Source: Sphingosinicella sp963974575 (GTDB lineage Bacteria; Pseudomonadota; Alphaproteobacteria; Sphingomonadales; Sphingomonadaceae). From it: a stretch of DNA of 64,000 nt. A program made the translations under genes and the position numbers. The notes under the pieces were generated by a model, which was not told the DNA's origin, did no database searches, and saw only the letters and a program-made list of their open reading frames with translations. Shown piece by piece: positions 37,594-46,953 of the stretch. Where the stretch lies: contig NZ_CAXBBQ010000003.1 of NCBI RefSeq assembly GCF_963974575.1, positions 186,001 through 250,000 on the forward strand, written 5' to 3'. Each line of letters opens with the position of its first letter. Positions within the stretch are counted from its first letter, which is position 1.

Positions 37594-37776
37594 TTCGTTG
37601 AACGTCGAAATGCGTGTCCCCTTTTAAACCTGCGCTCCTTCGTCTCTGCTCGCCGCTTGGTCTTTGTCGTTGGACATGAGCCTAACGTGGCGGAATCGCC
37701 TTGGCGAGTCCCCTCTTGCGGCTCGACCAAAACGCCGCAGTGGCCTAAACCGGCAGGAGTTCCATTCACGAGGACG

Positions 37777-39018
37777 ATGATGCACGACCGCTCGCCGCTG
37801 GCCCCCGATAAATTCCCGAAACTGCCCGACATCGAAGGCATCCGTCTTGCGACCGCCCGCGCCGGATACAAGAGCTGGGACCGGGCCGACATGCTGCTCG
37901 GCGAGTTCGCCGAAGGCACCGTGGTGGCCGGGCTGACGACGACATCGAAGTGTCCCTCGCCGGAAGTAGAATGGTGCCGAAGCGCGCTTGCCGGTGGCAA
38001 GGCGCGCGCACTCGTCGTGAACGCGGGCAATTCCAACGCCTTCACCGGGCGGCGCGGCAAGGCGGCGTGCGACATGATCCTCGAAACGGTCGCCGGCGAA
38101 CTCGGCGTGGCGCAAGACGAAATCTTTCTCGCTTCGACAGGCGTGATCGGCGTGCCGCTTCCCGAAGACAAGGCCAAAGACGGCCTCCGGCAGGCGTTCA
38201 ACAAGCTTTCGGTCGGGTCCGACGCAAGCTGGCTCCACGCCGCCTCGACGATCATGACGACCGATACGTTTGCGAAGGGCGCCGGCGCCACCGCCGTCAT
38301 CGGCGACCGCACCGTCGCGGTCGTCGGCATCGCCAAGGGCTCGGGCATGATCGCGCCCGACATGGCGACGATGCTCGCCTTCGTCTTCACCGATGCCGCC
38401 GTCTCCCCCGCGTACCTGAAGACGATGCTTGCCGCGGCAACCGACCTCAGTTTCCACGCGATCACGGTGGATAGCGACACCTCGACCAGCGATACGCTCC
38501 TCGCCTTCGCGACCGGCGCAGCAAAGAACGCCGAGATCACCGGACCCGACTCGCCGGGCGCCGACGCGTTCCAGGCCGCGCTCACGCAGGTCTGCCGCGA
38601 CCTCGCGCAGCAGGTGGTGCGTGATGGCGAAGGCGCGCAGAAGCTGATCGCCGTGACCGTGGAAGGCGCAACCGACGACGCTTCGGCCAAGCGCATCGCC
38701 CTCTCGATCGCAAACTCGCCACTCGTGAAGACGGCGGTGGCGGGCGAGGACGCCAACTGGGGCCGCGTCGTGATGGCGGTCGGCAAGGCCGGCGAACCGG
38801 CCGATCGCGACAGGCTCTCGGTGCGCTTCGGCAACACCGTCGTCGCGAAGGACGGCATGGTCGTAGACGGCTACGACGAGGCGCCGGTCGCGGCGCACCT
38901 CAAGGGCCAGGAGATCGAGATCGGCGTAGACCTCGGGCTCGGCACGGGCCGCGCCACGGTTTGGACCTGCGACCTGACGCACGGCTACATCTCGATCAAC
39001 GCCGACTATCGAAGCTGA
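37777..39018 (+). CDS. argJ: Bifunctional glutamate N-acetyltransferase/amino-acid acetyltransferase (ornithine acetyltransferase)
   Basis: 413 residues. The self-cleavage site is in KGSGMIAPDMATMLAF, where the Thr of ATML becomes the nucleophile of the beta chain. SKCPSPEVEWCR and NSNAFTGRRG are further ArgJ signatures. It recycles the acetyl group in arginine biosynthesis. Two ATGs stand in tandem (37777 and 37780); AGGA suits the second better. Upstream, the 183-base gap to the divergent ATP-grasp gene shows no confident promoter. Confidence 0.95.
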   Translation: MMHDRSPLAPDKFPKLPDIEGIRLATARAGYKSWDRADMLLGEFAEGTVVAGLTTTSKCPSPEVEWCRSALAGGKARALVVNAGNSNAFTGRRGKAACDMILETVAGELGVAQDEIFLASTGVIGVPLPEDKAKDGLRQAFNKLSVGSDASWLHAASTIMTTDTFAKGAGATAVIGDRTVAVVGIAKGSGMIAPDMATMLAFVFTDAAVSPAYLKTMLAAATDLSFHAITVDSDTSTSDTLLAFATGAAKNAEITGPDSPGADAFQAALTQVCRDLAQQVVRDGEGAQKLIAVTVEGATDDASAKRIALSIANSPLVKTAVAGEDANWGRVVMAVGKAGEPADRDRLSVRFGNTVVAKDGMVVDGYDEAPVAAHLKGQEIEIGVDLGLGTGRATVWTCDLTHGYISINADYRS

Positions 39019-39068
39019 CATCTTGGACGCGTGACGGCGCGCCCGCGCGCGGCTATGAGCGCCGGGCC

Positions 39069-40277
39069 ATGTCGTCCGCGTCCTCCCGTCCCGCAATCGC
39101 GTTCATCCTCGCCGTCGCCGTACTCGACGTGATGGCGATGGGGATCGTCATCCCCGTGCTGCCGGTGCTGATCGAGGAATTCACCGGCTCGAATGCCTCT
39201 GCCGGGCTCTGGAACGGCATCCTCATCGCGCTTTGGGCGGCGATGCAGTTCATCTGTTCGCCGATCATTGGATCCATCTCGGACCGCTATGGCCGGCGGC
39301 CGACGATCCTCATCTCGGCGGCGGGGCTTTCGCTCGACTGGATATTGATGGCGTTGGCGCCGAACCTCTGGTGGCTGGCAGTGGGGCGCATCCTCGGAGG
39401 GATCACGTCCTCGAGCTTCACGGCCGTTTATGCGTACATGGCCGACATCACCGAACCCGAGAAACGGGCCCGCGCTTACGGCCTGATCGGCGCCGCGTTC
39501 AGTGCCGGTTTCGTCGCCGGGCCACTCGTCGGCGGCTTGCTCGGCGAGCTGGGACCGCGCGCACCATTCTGGGCGGCGGCGGCACTTTCGGGCCTCGCGT
39601 TCTTCTATGGGCTGTTCATCTTGCCCGAGTCGCTGCCGGCTGACCGGCGCATGGCCTTCTCATGGGCGCGCGCCAATCCCTTTGGCGCGCTGAAGCTGCT
39701 TAGATCGCATCCCGAGCTTGCCGGACTGTCCGTCGTGAACTTCCTGCTCTACTTCGCGCACCATGTGTTTTCGGCGGTTTTCGTACTGTACGCGGCCTAT
39801 CGCTACGGCTGGGGGCCGCTGGAAGTGGGCATCCTGCTCGGCCTTGTCGGTGCGCTCGACATGCTGGTGCAGGGCCTGCTGGTCGGTCCCGCCGTTGCAC
39901 GGTGGGGCGACCGGCGAACGATGGTGTTCGGCCTCACCGCCGGAGCAGCGGGGGTCGCGTGCATGGGGCTTGCGGATACGGGCCTGCTGTTCACGCTCGC
40001 AATGCTGCCCAACGCCCTGTGGGGCCTCGCCATGCCCACGCTGCAATCGCTGACCACGCGGCGCGTGACGGAGAGCGAGCAGGGCCAGCTTCAGGGCGCG
40101 AACATGAGCGTGGCGAGCATCGCCGGCGTCGCATCGCCGCTCTTCTTCGGTTGGGTCTATCAGGTATCGGTCGCCGAGGTGCCGGGGCTCAGCTTCCTTG
40201 TGGCGGCGGCGATCCTGTTCGGCGGCGCAGTGATCGCGGCTATTGTCAGCCGCCGGGCCGTTCTGGCCGAAGCATGA
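39069..40277 (+). CDS. MFS transporter, TCR/Tet (TetA-like) family
   Basis: 402 residues, about 12 membrane segments. The N-terminus (LDVMAMGIVIPVLPVLIEEF) and the loop GSISDRYGRRPTILISAAG are typical of TetA-type drug:H+ antiporters; GRILGGITSSSFTAVYAYMA follows. Such chromosomal copies rarely confer tetracycline resistance, so the substrate is open. The ATG at 39069 begins the family sequence; the upstream open frame runs into argJ. Confidence 0.85.
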   Translation: MSSASSRPAIAFILAVAVLDVMAMGIVIPVLPVLIEEFTGSNASAGLWNGILIALWAAMQFICSPIIGSISDRYGRRPTILISAAGLSLDWILMALAPNLWWLAVGRILGGITSSSFTAVYAYMADITEPEKRARAYGLIGAAFSAGFVAGPLVGGLLGELGPRAPFWAAAALSGLAFFYGLFILPESLPADRRMAFSWARANPFGALKLLRSHPELAGLSVVNFLLYFAHHVFSAVFVLYAAYRYGWGPLEVGILLGLVGALDMLVQGLLVGPAVARWGDRRTMVFGLTAGAAGVACMGLADTGLLFTLAMLPNALWGLAMPTLQSLTTRRVTESEQGQLQGANMSVASIAGVASPLFFGWVYQVSVAEVPGLSFLVAAAILFGGAVIAAIVSRRAVLAEA

Positions 40278-40279
40278 CC

Positions 40280-40304
40280 GCCCCCTTCCACTGGGGAAGG
40301 GGGC
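40280..40304. terminator. Hairpin between converging MFS and trxA genes, possible bidirectional terminator
   Basis: A perfect 10-bp stem (GCCCCCTTCC) with a five-base loop starts two bases after the MFS stop and ends nine bases before the trxA stop. T-runs are poor on both sides (AGGTTTG on plus), so termination is possible but not certain. Confidence 0.5.
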
Positions 40305-40312
40305 AGGTTTGA

Positions 40313-40636
40313 TCAGGCGAGTTCGCCGACGAGCCAATCCTTGATCATCGATTTGGGCTGCGCGCCCACCTTGGTGGCGGCGGGCTTGCCGTCCTTGAAC
40401 AGGATCATCGTCGGGATGCCGCGAATGCCGAACTGCGAGGCAAGCTCGGGATGATCGTCGGTGTTGAGCTTGGCGATCGTCACCTGATCGCCGAGTTCCT
40501 CCGAAAGCTCTTCGAGCGCCGGCGCGATCTGACGGCACGGGCCGCACCACGGCGCCCAGAAATCAACGAGAACCGGCTTTCCGGCGTTTGCGACCTCAGC
40601 TTCGAAGTTTTCAGGCGTAATGGCGGTGGAACCCAT
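40313..40636 (-). CDS. trxA: Thioredoxin
   Basis: 107 residues. The redox site is WCGPC with Cys31 and Cys34, and the cis-proline lies in GIPTMILFKDG. It reduces protein disulfides in the cytoplasm. It lies downstream of the addBA operon and has a candidate promoter of its own. Confidence 0.96.
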   Translation of the reverse strand: MGSTAITPENFEAEVANAGKPVLVDFWAPWCGPCRQIAPALEELSEELGDQVTIAKLNTDDHPELASQFGIRGIPTMILFKDGKPAATKVGAQPKSMIKDWLVGELA

Positions 40637-40668
40637 GAGAAGTCTCCATGAACAACAGCTTTTGCCAC

Positions 40669-40697
40669 AAAATGGAGGCTGAGCGGCACCGCTTCAA
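40669..40697 (-). promoter_or_regulatory. Candidate promoter of trxA
   Basis: On the minus strand, TTGAAG and CATTTT are separated by 17 bases, leaving a leader of about 25-30 bases. The -10 is a moderate match. Confidence 0.4.
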
Positions 40698-40747
40698 GGC
40701 CAAATATCCCAAGGCTTTCTGACAGGGCGGAAAGCCGCGCTTTCAGG

Positions 40748-43700
40748 TCAATCCACGCGGATGAAACGCAGCGCCGCCGTGTAGAACAATGCCGTCTCGA
40801 TGCGGCGGCCAGGGAAGATGCGGGCGAGCGCGTCGCGGTAGGCGCGCATCTGGCGCAGATGCGGAGTCGGCACGCCCGAAAGGTCCTGCGGCGGACTCCG
40901 CCCGGTCTTGAAATCGAGCGCGCGCACGACCTCTTCGCCGACGATCAGCCGGTCGATCGTGCCGGTGATGACGACATCCTCGACGACGGCGGAAAGCGGC
41001 GCTTCGGCATAGGCGCCCTCCGCAAACCATGGGGCGAGCGCGGGATCAGCGAGCGCGCCCACAACCTCGGCGGCAATCGCAACCGCGTCCAGATCAGGCG
41101 CATTCCGGCGTAGCCACGCGCGCACCGCCGCCTCGCGAGTCTCCGGCGCAACACCGCCGATCCGCTCGAACAGCTGGTGCAGCACCTGCCCGCGCCGCGC
41201 GGCAGCACGCAGCGCCGGGCCGGGCGGCGGCTCGGCTGGATCATCGTACTGCGGCGCGGACGGCGCGAGCGGACGCGGCGGGCGTTCCTCCTCCGGCGGC
41301 ACGGCGAGCGCCCATGCAGGAATTGCGGGCGCGGTTGGCTGCGCAGGTTTCGCCGGCGCAGAAACCGGGGCAGCTATGCCGCTCGCATGGCGCAGCACGT
41401 CGCCCCACACGGGGTCCACTATGCTTTCGGCGCCGAGCGCCGCGAGCGCATCGGCAACGTGGCCGTGCCAGCTTTTCGCCTTTGAAGGACGCTTGCCGAG
41501 CGCGCCGCCGACATAGAGCCGGTCCTCGGCACGGGTGAGCGCGACGTAGAGCAGGCGCAGATGCTCCTCGCCCTCAGCGCGTGTCGCGGCTTCGTGGGCG
41601 GTACGCGCGGGACCGACGAGCGTTTTCGAGGAGCCGAAGAACAGCGGCGCGGGGCCGAGGCCGGGGAGATCGAGCGGCAGCGGCGGCTTCGCGCCCTTGG
41701 GCACCGCGGAGGCCGCGTCCGCAAGAATGACGATCGGCGCCTGCAATCCCTTCGAACCGTGCACCGTCATGATGCGCACGGCATCGTGCGCGGCCTCGGC
41801 GTCGCGCTTCACGTCAACATCGTCCGCCTCGATCCACGACAGGAAACCCTGCAGCGAGGGCGTGTTCGCGCCCTCGTATGCAAGCGCCTGGTTGAGCAGT
41901 TCCTCGATCGGATCGCGCGCTTCCTCGCCGAGCCGCGCGATCAGGCGGAGCCGGCCCTGAGGCTCGCCGGAAAGCACATATTCGAGGAACTCGTAAGGCG
42001 CCATGTAGTCGGCGCGGGCGAGCACCTTGCCGAGCCAGTCTTCCGCTGCGCGGGCCTTGTCGTCGATGCGATCACGCAGCGTGCGCCAGAGCGTGCCGCG
42101 GCGCTTGAAGGCGAGGGCATAGAGATCGTCCTGCGTCCAGCCGAGGAACGGCGAGACAAGCAGTGCGGCGAGCGACAAGTCGTCGCCCGGCTGCAGCGCG
42201 AAGCGGACGAGCGCGAGCAGATCCTGCACCGCGAGCGGCTGCGTGAGGCGCAGCCGGTCCGCGCCCGCCACCGGCACGCGCGCCGCCATCAGCGCCGAGA
42301 CGAGCGCGGGAACGAGACTGCCGCGCGAGCGCACCAGCAGCATGATGTCGCCCGCCGCAATGGGCCTGCCTTTCGACGCCAGCAGCTCGCCGCGCTCCAG
42401 CCAACCCGAGACCTGCCGCGCGATGTTCGCCGCGAGGGTGCGCTCGGCGTCCTCGGGGACGGCGTCTTCCACCTCGTCTTCCTCGTCCGGTGTCCCGGTA
42501 ACGGGCGCCCACAACACGACGGCTCCGGCTGCACCGGCGCGGTGCGCGGTGTGGCGCGGAATATCACCCTCTATACCGAACGCTGCCGCCCCCACGGTTT
42601 CCACCACCGTATCGACAACATCGAGGACTGCGGGCGCGGAACGGAAGCTGAGCGCGAGGTCGATGGTCTCGAAGGGCTTGTCCGCACCGAGTGCCCGGCG
42701 CTCGGCCGCGGCGCGCGCCGCTTCGAACGCGCGCGGGTCCGTGCCCTGAAAGCCGAAGATCGCCTGCTTGTAGTCGCCGACCGCGAACTGCGTGCGCGCG
42801 CCCGTCTCCCCCTCGTCACGCGTACCGGCTCCTGCGAAGAACTCGTCCGCAATCGCCTCGACGATCGCCCACTGCGCGGCGTTCGTATCCTGCCCCTCGT
42901 CGACGAGGATGTGATCGATGCGCTGGTCGAGCTTGTAGAGTACGAAGGGCGCGGCGAGCGTGGTCAGCAGCCGCGCGGCCTTCACGATAAGGTCGGCATA
43001 GTCGAGCGCGCCCGCGGCTTCCTTCCGCGTCTCGTAGGCGGCGGCGAGCGCGTGGCCGACACGCAGGTGGAGCGCGGCGGTCTCGGCAAGGTCGAGCCCG
43101 GCGGCAAGATCACGGACCGCGCCGACCACCGTGCAGAACCGCTCGTGGAGGTCGCCGAGCCCCTTGGCCGCAGCGCGGCGTTCGCCATCCTTGCGGAAGC
43201 CCGCGCCGACGAGATCGCCCAGAAAATCGTGGCGCACTTCCGGCGCCGCACCCAACACGCGCGCCAGCGCATCGGCGGCCTCAAGGCCCGTCTTCGTGCC
43301 CCACGCACGCATCGCCGCCGCATATTCGCGCACGGTTTCCCAGTCGAACGCATCGTCGGCAAGCGCCGCAGCCAGCACCTCGTCGCGGCTGCCGTTGCCC
43401 GGCAGGCCAAGCCCGCGCCGCACGAGCCCGCGCCAATCGATGGCCTTGCCGTAAACGTTCTCGAACACGCTGCGCCCGGCAAGCAGCTTCGCGATCACCT
43501 CCTGAACGCGCGCCTCGCCGCCCAGCACGGAGAGGTCCGCGAGATCGGCGAGCAGCGCGGCGTCGCCGCTGCCGATCCGTTCGGCGAGCGTTTCGGAATG
43601 GATGCGCAGTGCGCTCCGGTCATCGAGCGTTTCGTAGCCGGGCGCGATTCCCGCTTCGAGCGGGAAGGCGGCAAGCAAGGAGCTCGCGAAGCTGTGCAGC

Positions 43701-44059
43701 GTCTGCACCTTGAGGCCCCCGCGCGTTTCCAGCGCCTCGGCGAAGAGCGCGCGGGCGTGGCGGCGCGTATCCGCATCGGCGGGTGCGCCGATCGCGGCGA
43801 GTTCGGCGGCGAGCGTCTCATCATCCGCGCGCACCCATCGCGACAGGGTTTCGAAGATGCGCGTCTGCATCTCCGCCGCCGCCGCCTTGGTGAAGGTGAG
43901 TGCGAGCAGCCCATCGGGCCGCGCGCCCGCAAGCAGCAGCCTCAGCACGCGCGCGGTCAGCACCTGCGTCTTTCCCGTGCCCGCAGAGGCGGAAACCCAT
44001 GCGCTGAGTTCAGGGTCGGCGGCGCGCTTCTGTTCGGGAAGAAGGGGGCGGATGCTCAT
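40748..44059 (-). CDS. addA: Double-strand break repair helicase-nuclease AddA
   Basis: 1103 residues. A UvrD-type helicase core has Walker A SASAGTGKTQVL at residues about 25-36 and motif II ILVDEGQDTNAAQW (DEGQ instead of the usual DExQ). The C-terminal RecB-type nuclease shows the catalytic Asp and Lys in LDFKTGRSPP. AddAB resects broken ends and loads RecA. The ATG at 44059 overlaps the addB stop (ATGA); an upstream in-frame codon is less likely. Confidence 0.94.
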   Translation of the reverse strand: MSIRPLLPEQKRAADPELSAWVSASAGTGKTQVLTARVLRLLLAGARPDGLLALTFTKAAAAEMQTRIFETLSRWVRADDETLAAELAAIGAPADADTRRHARALFAEALETRGGLKVQTLHSFASSLLAAFPLEAGIAPGYETLDDRSALRIHSETLAERIGSGDAALLADLADLSVLGGEARVQEVIAKLLAGRSVFENVYGKAIDWRGLVRRGLGLPGNGSRDEVLAAALADDAFDWETVREYAAAMRAWGTKTGLEAADALARVLGAAPEVRHDFLGDLVGAGFRKDGERRAAAKGLGDLHERFCTVVGAVRDLAAGLDLAETAALHLRVGHALAAAYETRKEAAGALDYADLIVKAARLLTTLAAPFVLYKLDQRIDHILVDEGQDTNAAQWAIVEAIADEFFAGAGTRDEGETGARTQFAVGDYKQAIFGFQGTDPRAFEAARAAAERRALGADKPFETIDLALSFRSAPAVLDVVDTVVETVGAAAFGIEGDIPRHTAHRAGAAGAVVLWAPVTGTPDEEDEVEDAVPEDAERTLAANIARQVSGWLERGELLASKGRPIAAGDIMLLVRSRGSLVPALVSALMAARVPVAGADRLRLTQPLAVQDLLALVRFALQPGDDLSLAALLVSPFLGWTQDDLYALAFKRRGTLWRTLRDRIDDKARAAEDWLGKVLARADYMAPYEFLEYVLSGEPQGRLRLIARLGEEARDPIEELLNQALAYEGANTPSLQGFLSWIEADDVDVKRDAEAAHDAVRIMTVHGSKGLQAPIVILADAASAVPKGAKPPLPLDLPGLGPAPLFFGSSKTLVGPARTAHEAATRAEGEEHLRLLYVALTRAEDRLYVGGALGKRPSKAKSWHGHVADALAALGAESIVDPVWGDVLRHASGIAAPVSAPAKPAQPTAPAIPAWALAVPPEEERPPRPLAPSAPQYDDPAEPPPGPALRAAARRGQVLHQLFERIGGVAPETREAAVRAWLRRNAPDLDAVAIAAEVVGALADPALAPWFAEGAYAEAPLSAVVEDVVITGTIDRLIVGEEVVRALDFKTGRSPPQDLSGVPTPHLRQMRAYRDALARIFPGRRIETALFYTAALRFIRVD

Positions 44060-46953
44060 TTGCGCCCCCACCATTCGGCAAGCCGCGCGAGGTGATCGTA
44101 GTCCTGCAAGTGAACAGCGTATTCCGGCTTCACCTTCGCCTCGAACGGGCGGCTGCCCGCGAGATATTCGCTGACCGCCTCGCGGAACGCGGTGCGACAG
44201 GTTTCGATGAAGGCGGGAAGATCAGCCCAAGCATCCTTGTAATGGCGCGCGCTCGTCGTTTCCTTGCCCGCCTCCTTGCCGCCCGAGAGTTTCCAATAGG
44301 CGACCTCGACAATGCGCGAGGCGGGGCCATCCAGTGCGCCTTCCTCGGCAAGCCACGCGAGAAGGCCGAGCTGCGAGGCGAGTCCGTCCGCAAGCCGGGC
44401 CTGCCGCGGAACCGCGCCAGTCTTGAAGTCGGCAATCAGCAGCCCCTCCGGCCCCGCCTGCACGATGTCCGCCTTGCCCTTGAGCGTGATCCCGGAGACC
44501 TCGAAGTGCCCCTCCACTTCCGAGCGGACCTCCCCCCACCCCCCGGCAGCCCGCGCGGCCATCAGCTCCGCGACCCAATCGAGCATCCGCACGATGCGGG
44601 GCCGCCACAGCGCCGCGACGAGCGGCTGATCGGCGTGTGCGGCAATGGCGGCGTCGATCGCGGCCTCACGCGCGGCGGGAACATGCAGCGTGCCGGCACC
44701 GAGCAGCGCTTCGATGACGGCGTGGACGATGGTGCCGCGCTCGGCGGCCGACAGATCGGCGTCGAGCGGATCGAGCGGCCGCAGGCGCAGCATCTTTTCG
44801 GCGTAGAAGCTGTAGGGGTCGATCAGCAGGCGATCGACCTGGGTGACGCTGATCTGTTTCGGCCGGTCGGCAGCGGGCGGCGCGGGGCGTGGTCGTTCGG
44901 CGGGCGGGACGCTCTCGCGCGCATCAAGCGCTGCAGCGAGCGCGGGAAGGCCCGTTTCCCAGACGACATGATCGCCCGCGAAAGCGAGCAACCGCAGCCA
45001 GAAGCGCGAGGCGACCGTCGGCGCGGAGGCGTCGCGGCGCGCGCGCGTGAGCAGCACCTGCGGCGCAGCCGCGGCAAGCACGAAATCATGCGCCGCAAGG
45101 CCGATCGCCCGCTCGGTCTCTGGAAGACCGAGGCGTCGGCGGATCGCGGGCGGAATCCACGGATCGAACGGATCGCCGCCGGGCCAGACCCCTTCATTGA
45201 GGCCACCGAGAATCATCAGGTCCGCACGCTGCAACCGCGCTTCGAGAAGGCCGTAGATGGCGAGGCGCGGATGCTTGCCGAACGGTGGGCGCACGGCCAC
45301 GTCATCCAGCATCGCGCCCAGCAGCGCGGGGAGGTCAGTCGGCGGAATGAGGAGCCCGATTTCGCCGTGCTGCACCATCTCCGCGATCGTCTCGGCCGCG
45401 GCACGCCCGGCTGCGCCTTCCCACACGCGGCCTTCGGAAATGTCCTCGGTGAAGGCACGGAGCCCTTCCGCGAACGCGGCCAGCGCACGCGGCTTCGCCA
45501 TCAGCGCTTCGAGCGCATCGAGGCGCGGGCGGAGTGCCGTCCACCACGCGGCGAGCTGCGCACGTTCGCTATCGGGGAGCGCACCCTTGGGCGGAGCCTT
45601 GACGCGCGCGGCAATGCCTTTGAGCCCCGCATTAGGGCGCACCCCGCGTAGGGCGAGATCGAGGCGCCGCACTTCGTCGAGCCAGTTCAGCCTTGCCCTG
45701 CCCTCGCCCGGCCCGGCCAGCGGATGCTTCAGAAGCGCGAGCAGCGCACCCGGCGCGAACCGCTGTGCGCCCGACTCCAGCGCCGCGAGCAGCAACGTGC
45801 CCGAAGGCGCACGCGCGAGCGGTGTGCCCGCCGAATCGTCGACCTCGATCTCCCAGCGCCGAAGCTGCGCGGCGACGCGGCGGGCGAGGCCGCGATCGGG
45901 CGTGACCAGCGCGGCAGTGGCGCCCGGCGTATCAAGCTGGCGCCGCATCGCGAGCGCGATGACCCCCGCCTCCTCGGCCGGGTTCGCCGCCTCTGCGAAA
46001 CGAAGGCCGGGCAGCGGCCCTGCCGGGGGCCAGTGTGCGGTGCTGCCTGCGAGTGACAGCGCCGCGCCGATCGCCTCGGCGCGCGTGTCCGGGCCATCAA
46101 GCGCGCCTTCTGCATTCCATAACTGCACCTCGTCGCGCGCGATGCTCATGCGCTGGAGCAGATGCCAGAGGCCGCACTGCGGATGCGCCGGAAAGCCGCC
46201 GATATCATCCCAATCGGCCGTGTCGAGATCGAGGCCGGGCAGCACGACCGTGCCCTGCGGCAGGCCCGCGATGACCGCAAGCACCTCCGCGACTGCCGGA
46301 TCAGCGCTTGCCATGCCCGCCGCCACGACCGGGCGGGCGGGCGGCGCGCTACGCCAGCGGGCGGCGATGGCGCCGAGCAGCGTCTGCCGCCGTGCCACCC
46401 TGTCCATCAGGCCACGCGCGGCAAGCTGCGGCGGCCATGCCTCGACGACGACTTCCAGGAACGTCAGCGTCGCTTCCCAATGCGCGCCAAGCTCCACCAT
46501 TGTCTCGTGGAGTCGCGCCGGCGCGATGCCTTCAAGCTGGAGCTGATCGAGCGTGTGTGCGAGCGCATCGGCGAGGCGCAGCGTCTCGACACTGCTGCGC
46601 GCACGGCCGTTCAGTTGCTGCCAGCGGTGGACGAGCGGCATCAACAGCATCCGCCGCTCGAACGCCGCGATCGCCGGCTGGATATCCGCCTCCAGCGTCA
46701 TCGCCTCGTCGAAGAGACCAAGCGCCTCGTTCTCGCCGACATCGCCGATCGGCAGCATCCGGGGCAGCAACAGCGCACCGCCCGAGGCGCGCACGAACGC
46801 TTCCGTCACGGCGCGCACGGCACGGCGATTGGGAAGCAGCAACAGCGCGCGCGGCAGATCATCCCTGCCGATGCGGCCGAGCATCCCTGCCGCGAGCGCG
46901 TCGGCGAAGGCGCGGTGCGCCGGGATCGTGAAGACGGCTTTCCGCTCAGCCAT
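44056..46953 (-). CDS. addB: Double-strand break repair protein AddB
   Basis: 965 residues. The N-terminal helicase-like region (RALLLLPNRRAVRAVTEAFV) lacks a clear Walker A, as in alphaproteobacterial AddB. A RecB-type nuclease occupies the C-terminus, with LIADFKTGAVPRQ containing the catalytic Asp and Lys. It pairs with AddA. Its start overlaps the murU end by eight bases, and its stop overlaps addA. Confidence 0.93.
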   Translation of the reverse strand: MAERKAVFTIPAHRAFADALAAGMLGRIGRDDLPRALLLLPNRRAVRAVTEAFVRASGGALLLPRMLPIGDVGENEALGLFDEAMTLEADIQPAIAAFERRMLLMPLVHRWQQLNGRARSSVETLRLADALAHTLDQLQLEGIAPARLHETMVELGAHWEATLTFLEVVVEAWPPQLAARGLMDRVARRQTLLGAIAARWRSAPPARPVVAAGMASADPAVAEVLAVIAGLPQGTVVLPGLDLDTADWDDIGGFPAHPQCGLWHLLQRMSIARDEVQLWNAEGALDGPDTRAEAIGAALSLAGSTAHWPPAGPLPGLRFAEAANPAEEAGVIALAMRRQLDTPGATAALVTPDRGLARRVAAQLRRWEIEVDDSAGTPLARAPSGTLLLAALESGAQRFAPGALLALLKHPLAGPGEGRARLNWLDEVRRLDLALRGVRPNAGLKGIAARVKAPPKGALPDSERAQLAAWWTALRPRLDALEALMAKPRALAAFAEGLRAFTEDISEGRVWEGAAGRAAAETIAEMVQHGEIGLLIPPTDLPALLGAMLDDVAVRPPFGKHPRLAIYGLLEARLQRADLMILGGLNEGVWPGGDPFDPWIPPAIRRRLGLPETERAIGLAAHDFVLAAAAPQVLLTRARRDASAPTVASRFWLRLLAFAGDHVVWETGLPALAAALDARESVPPAERPRPAPPAADRPKQISVTQVDRLLIDPYSFYAEKMLRLRPLDPLDADLSAAERGTIVHAVIEALLGAGTLHVPAAREAAIDAAIAAHADQPLVAALWRPRIVRMLDWVAELMAARAAGGWGEVRSEVEGHFEVSGITLKGKADIVQAGPEGLLIADFKTGAVPRQARLADGLASQLGLLAWLAEEGALDGPASRIVEVAYWKLSGGKEAGKETTSARHYKDAWADLPAFIETCRTAFREAVSEYLAGSRPFEAKVKPEYAVHLQDYDHLARLAEWWGRK

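Noticed and set aside
36070..37776. Apparent 570-residue N-terminal extension of ArgJ
   Set aside because: It lies antisense to the ATP-grasp gene and has no family similarity. ArgJ starts at tandem ATGs with AGGA upstream.
39069..40277. Tetracycline-resistance determinant
   Set aside because: The protein is TetA-like in fold, but it is chromosomal, matches the surrounding base composition, lacks a tetR gene and shows no mobile element; a resistance role is not supported.
41561..44095. Very long plus-strand reading frame opposite addA, and similar long frames opposite fusA, secA, divL and ahcY
   Set aside because: High GC with GC-rich third positions leaves the antisense frame free of stops. 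The translations are low-complexity (Arg, Ala, Asp, His) and match no family, while the minus-strand genes are certain.
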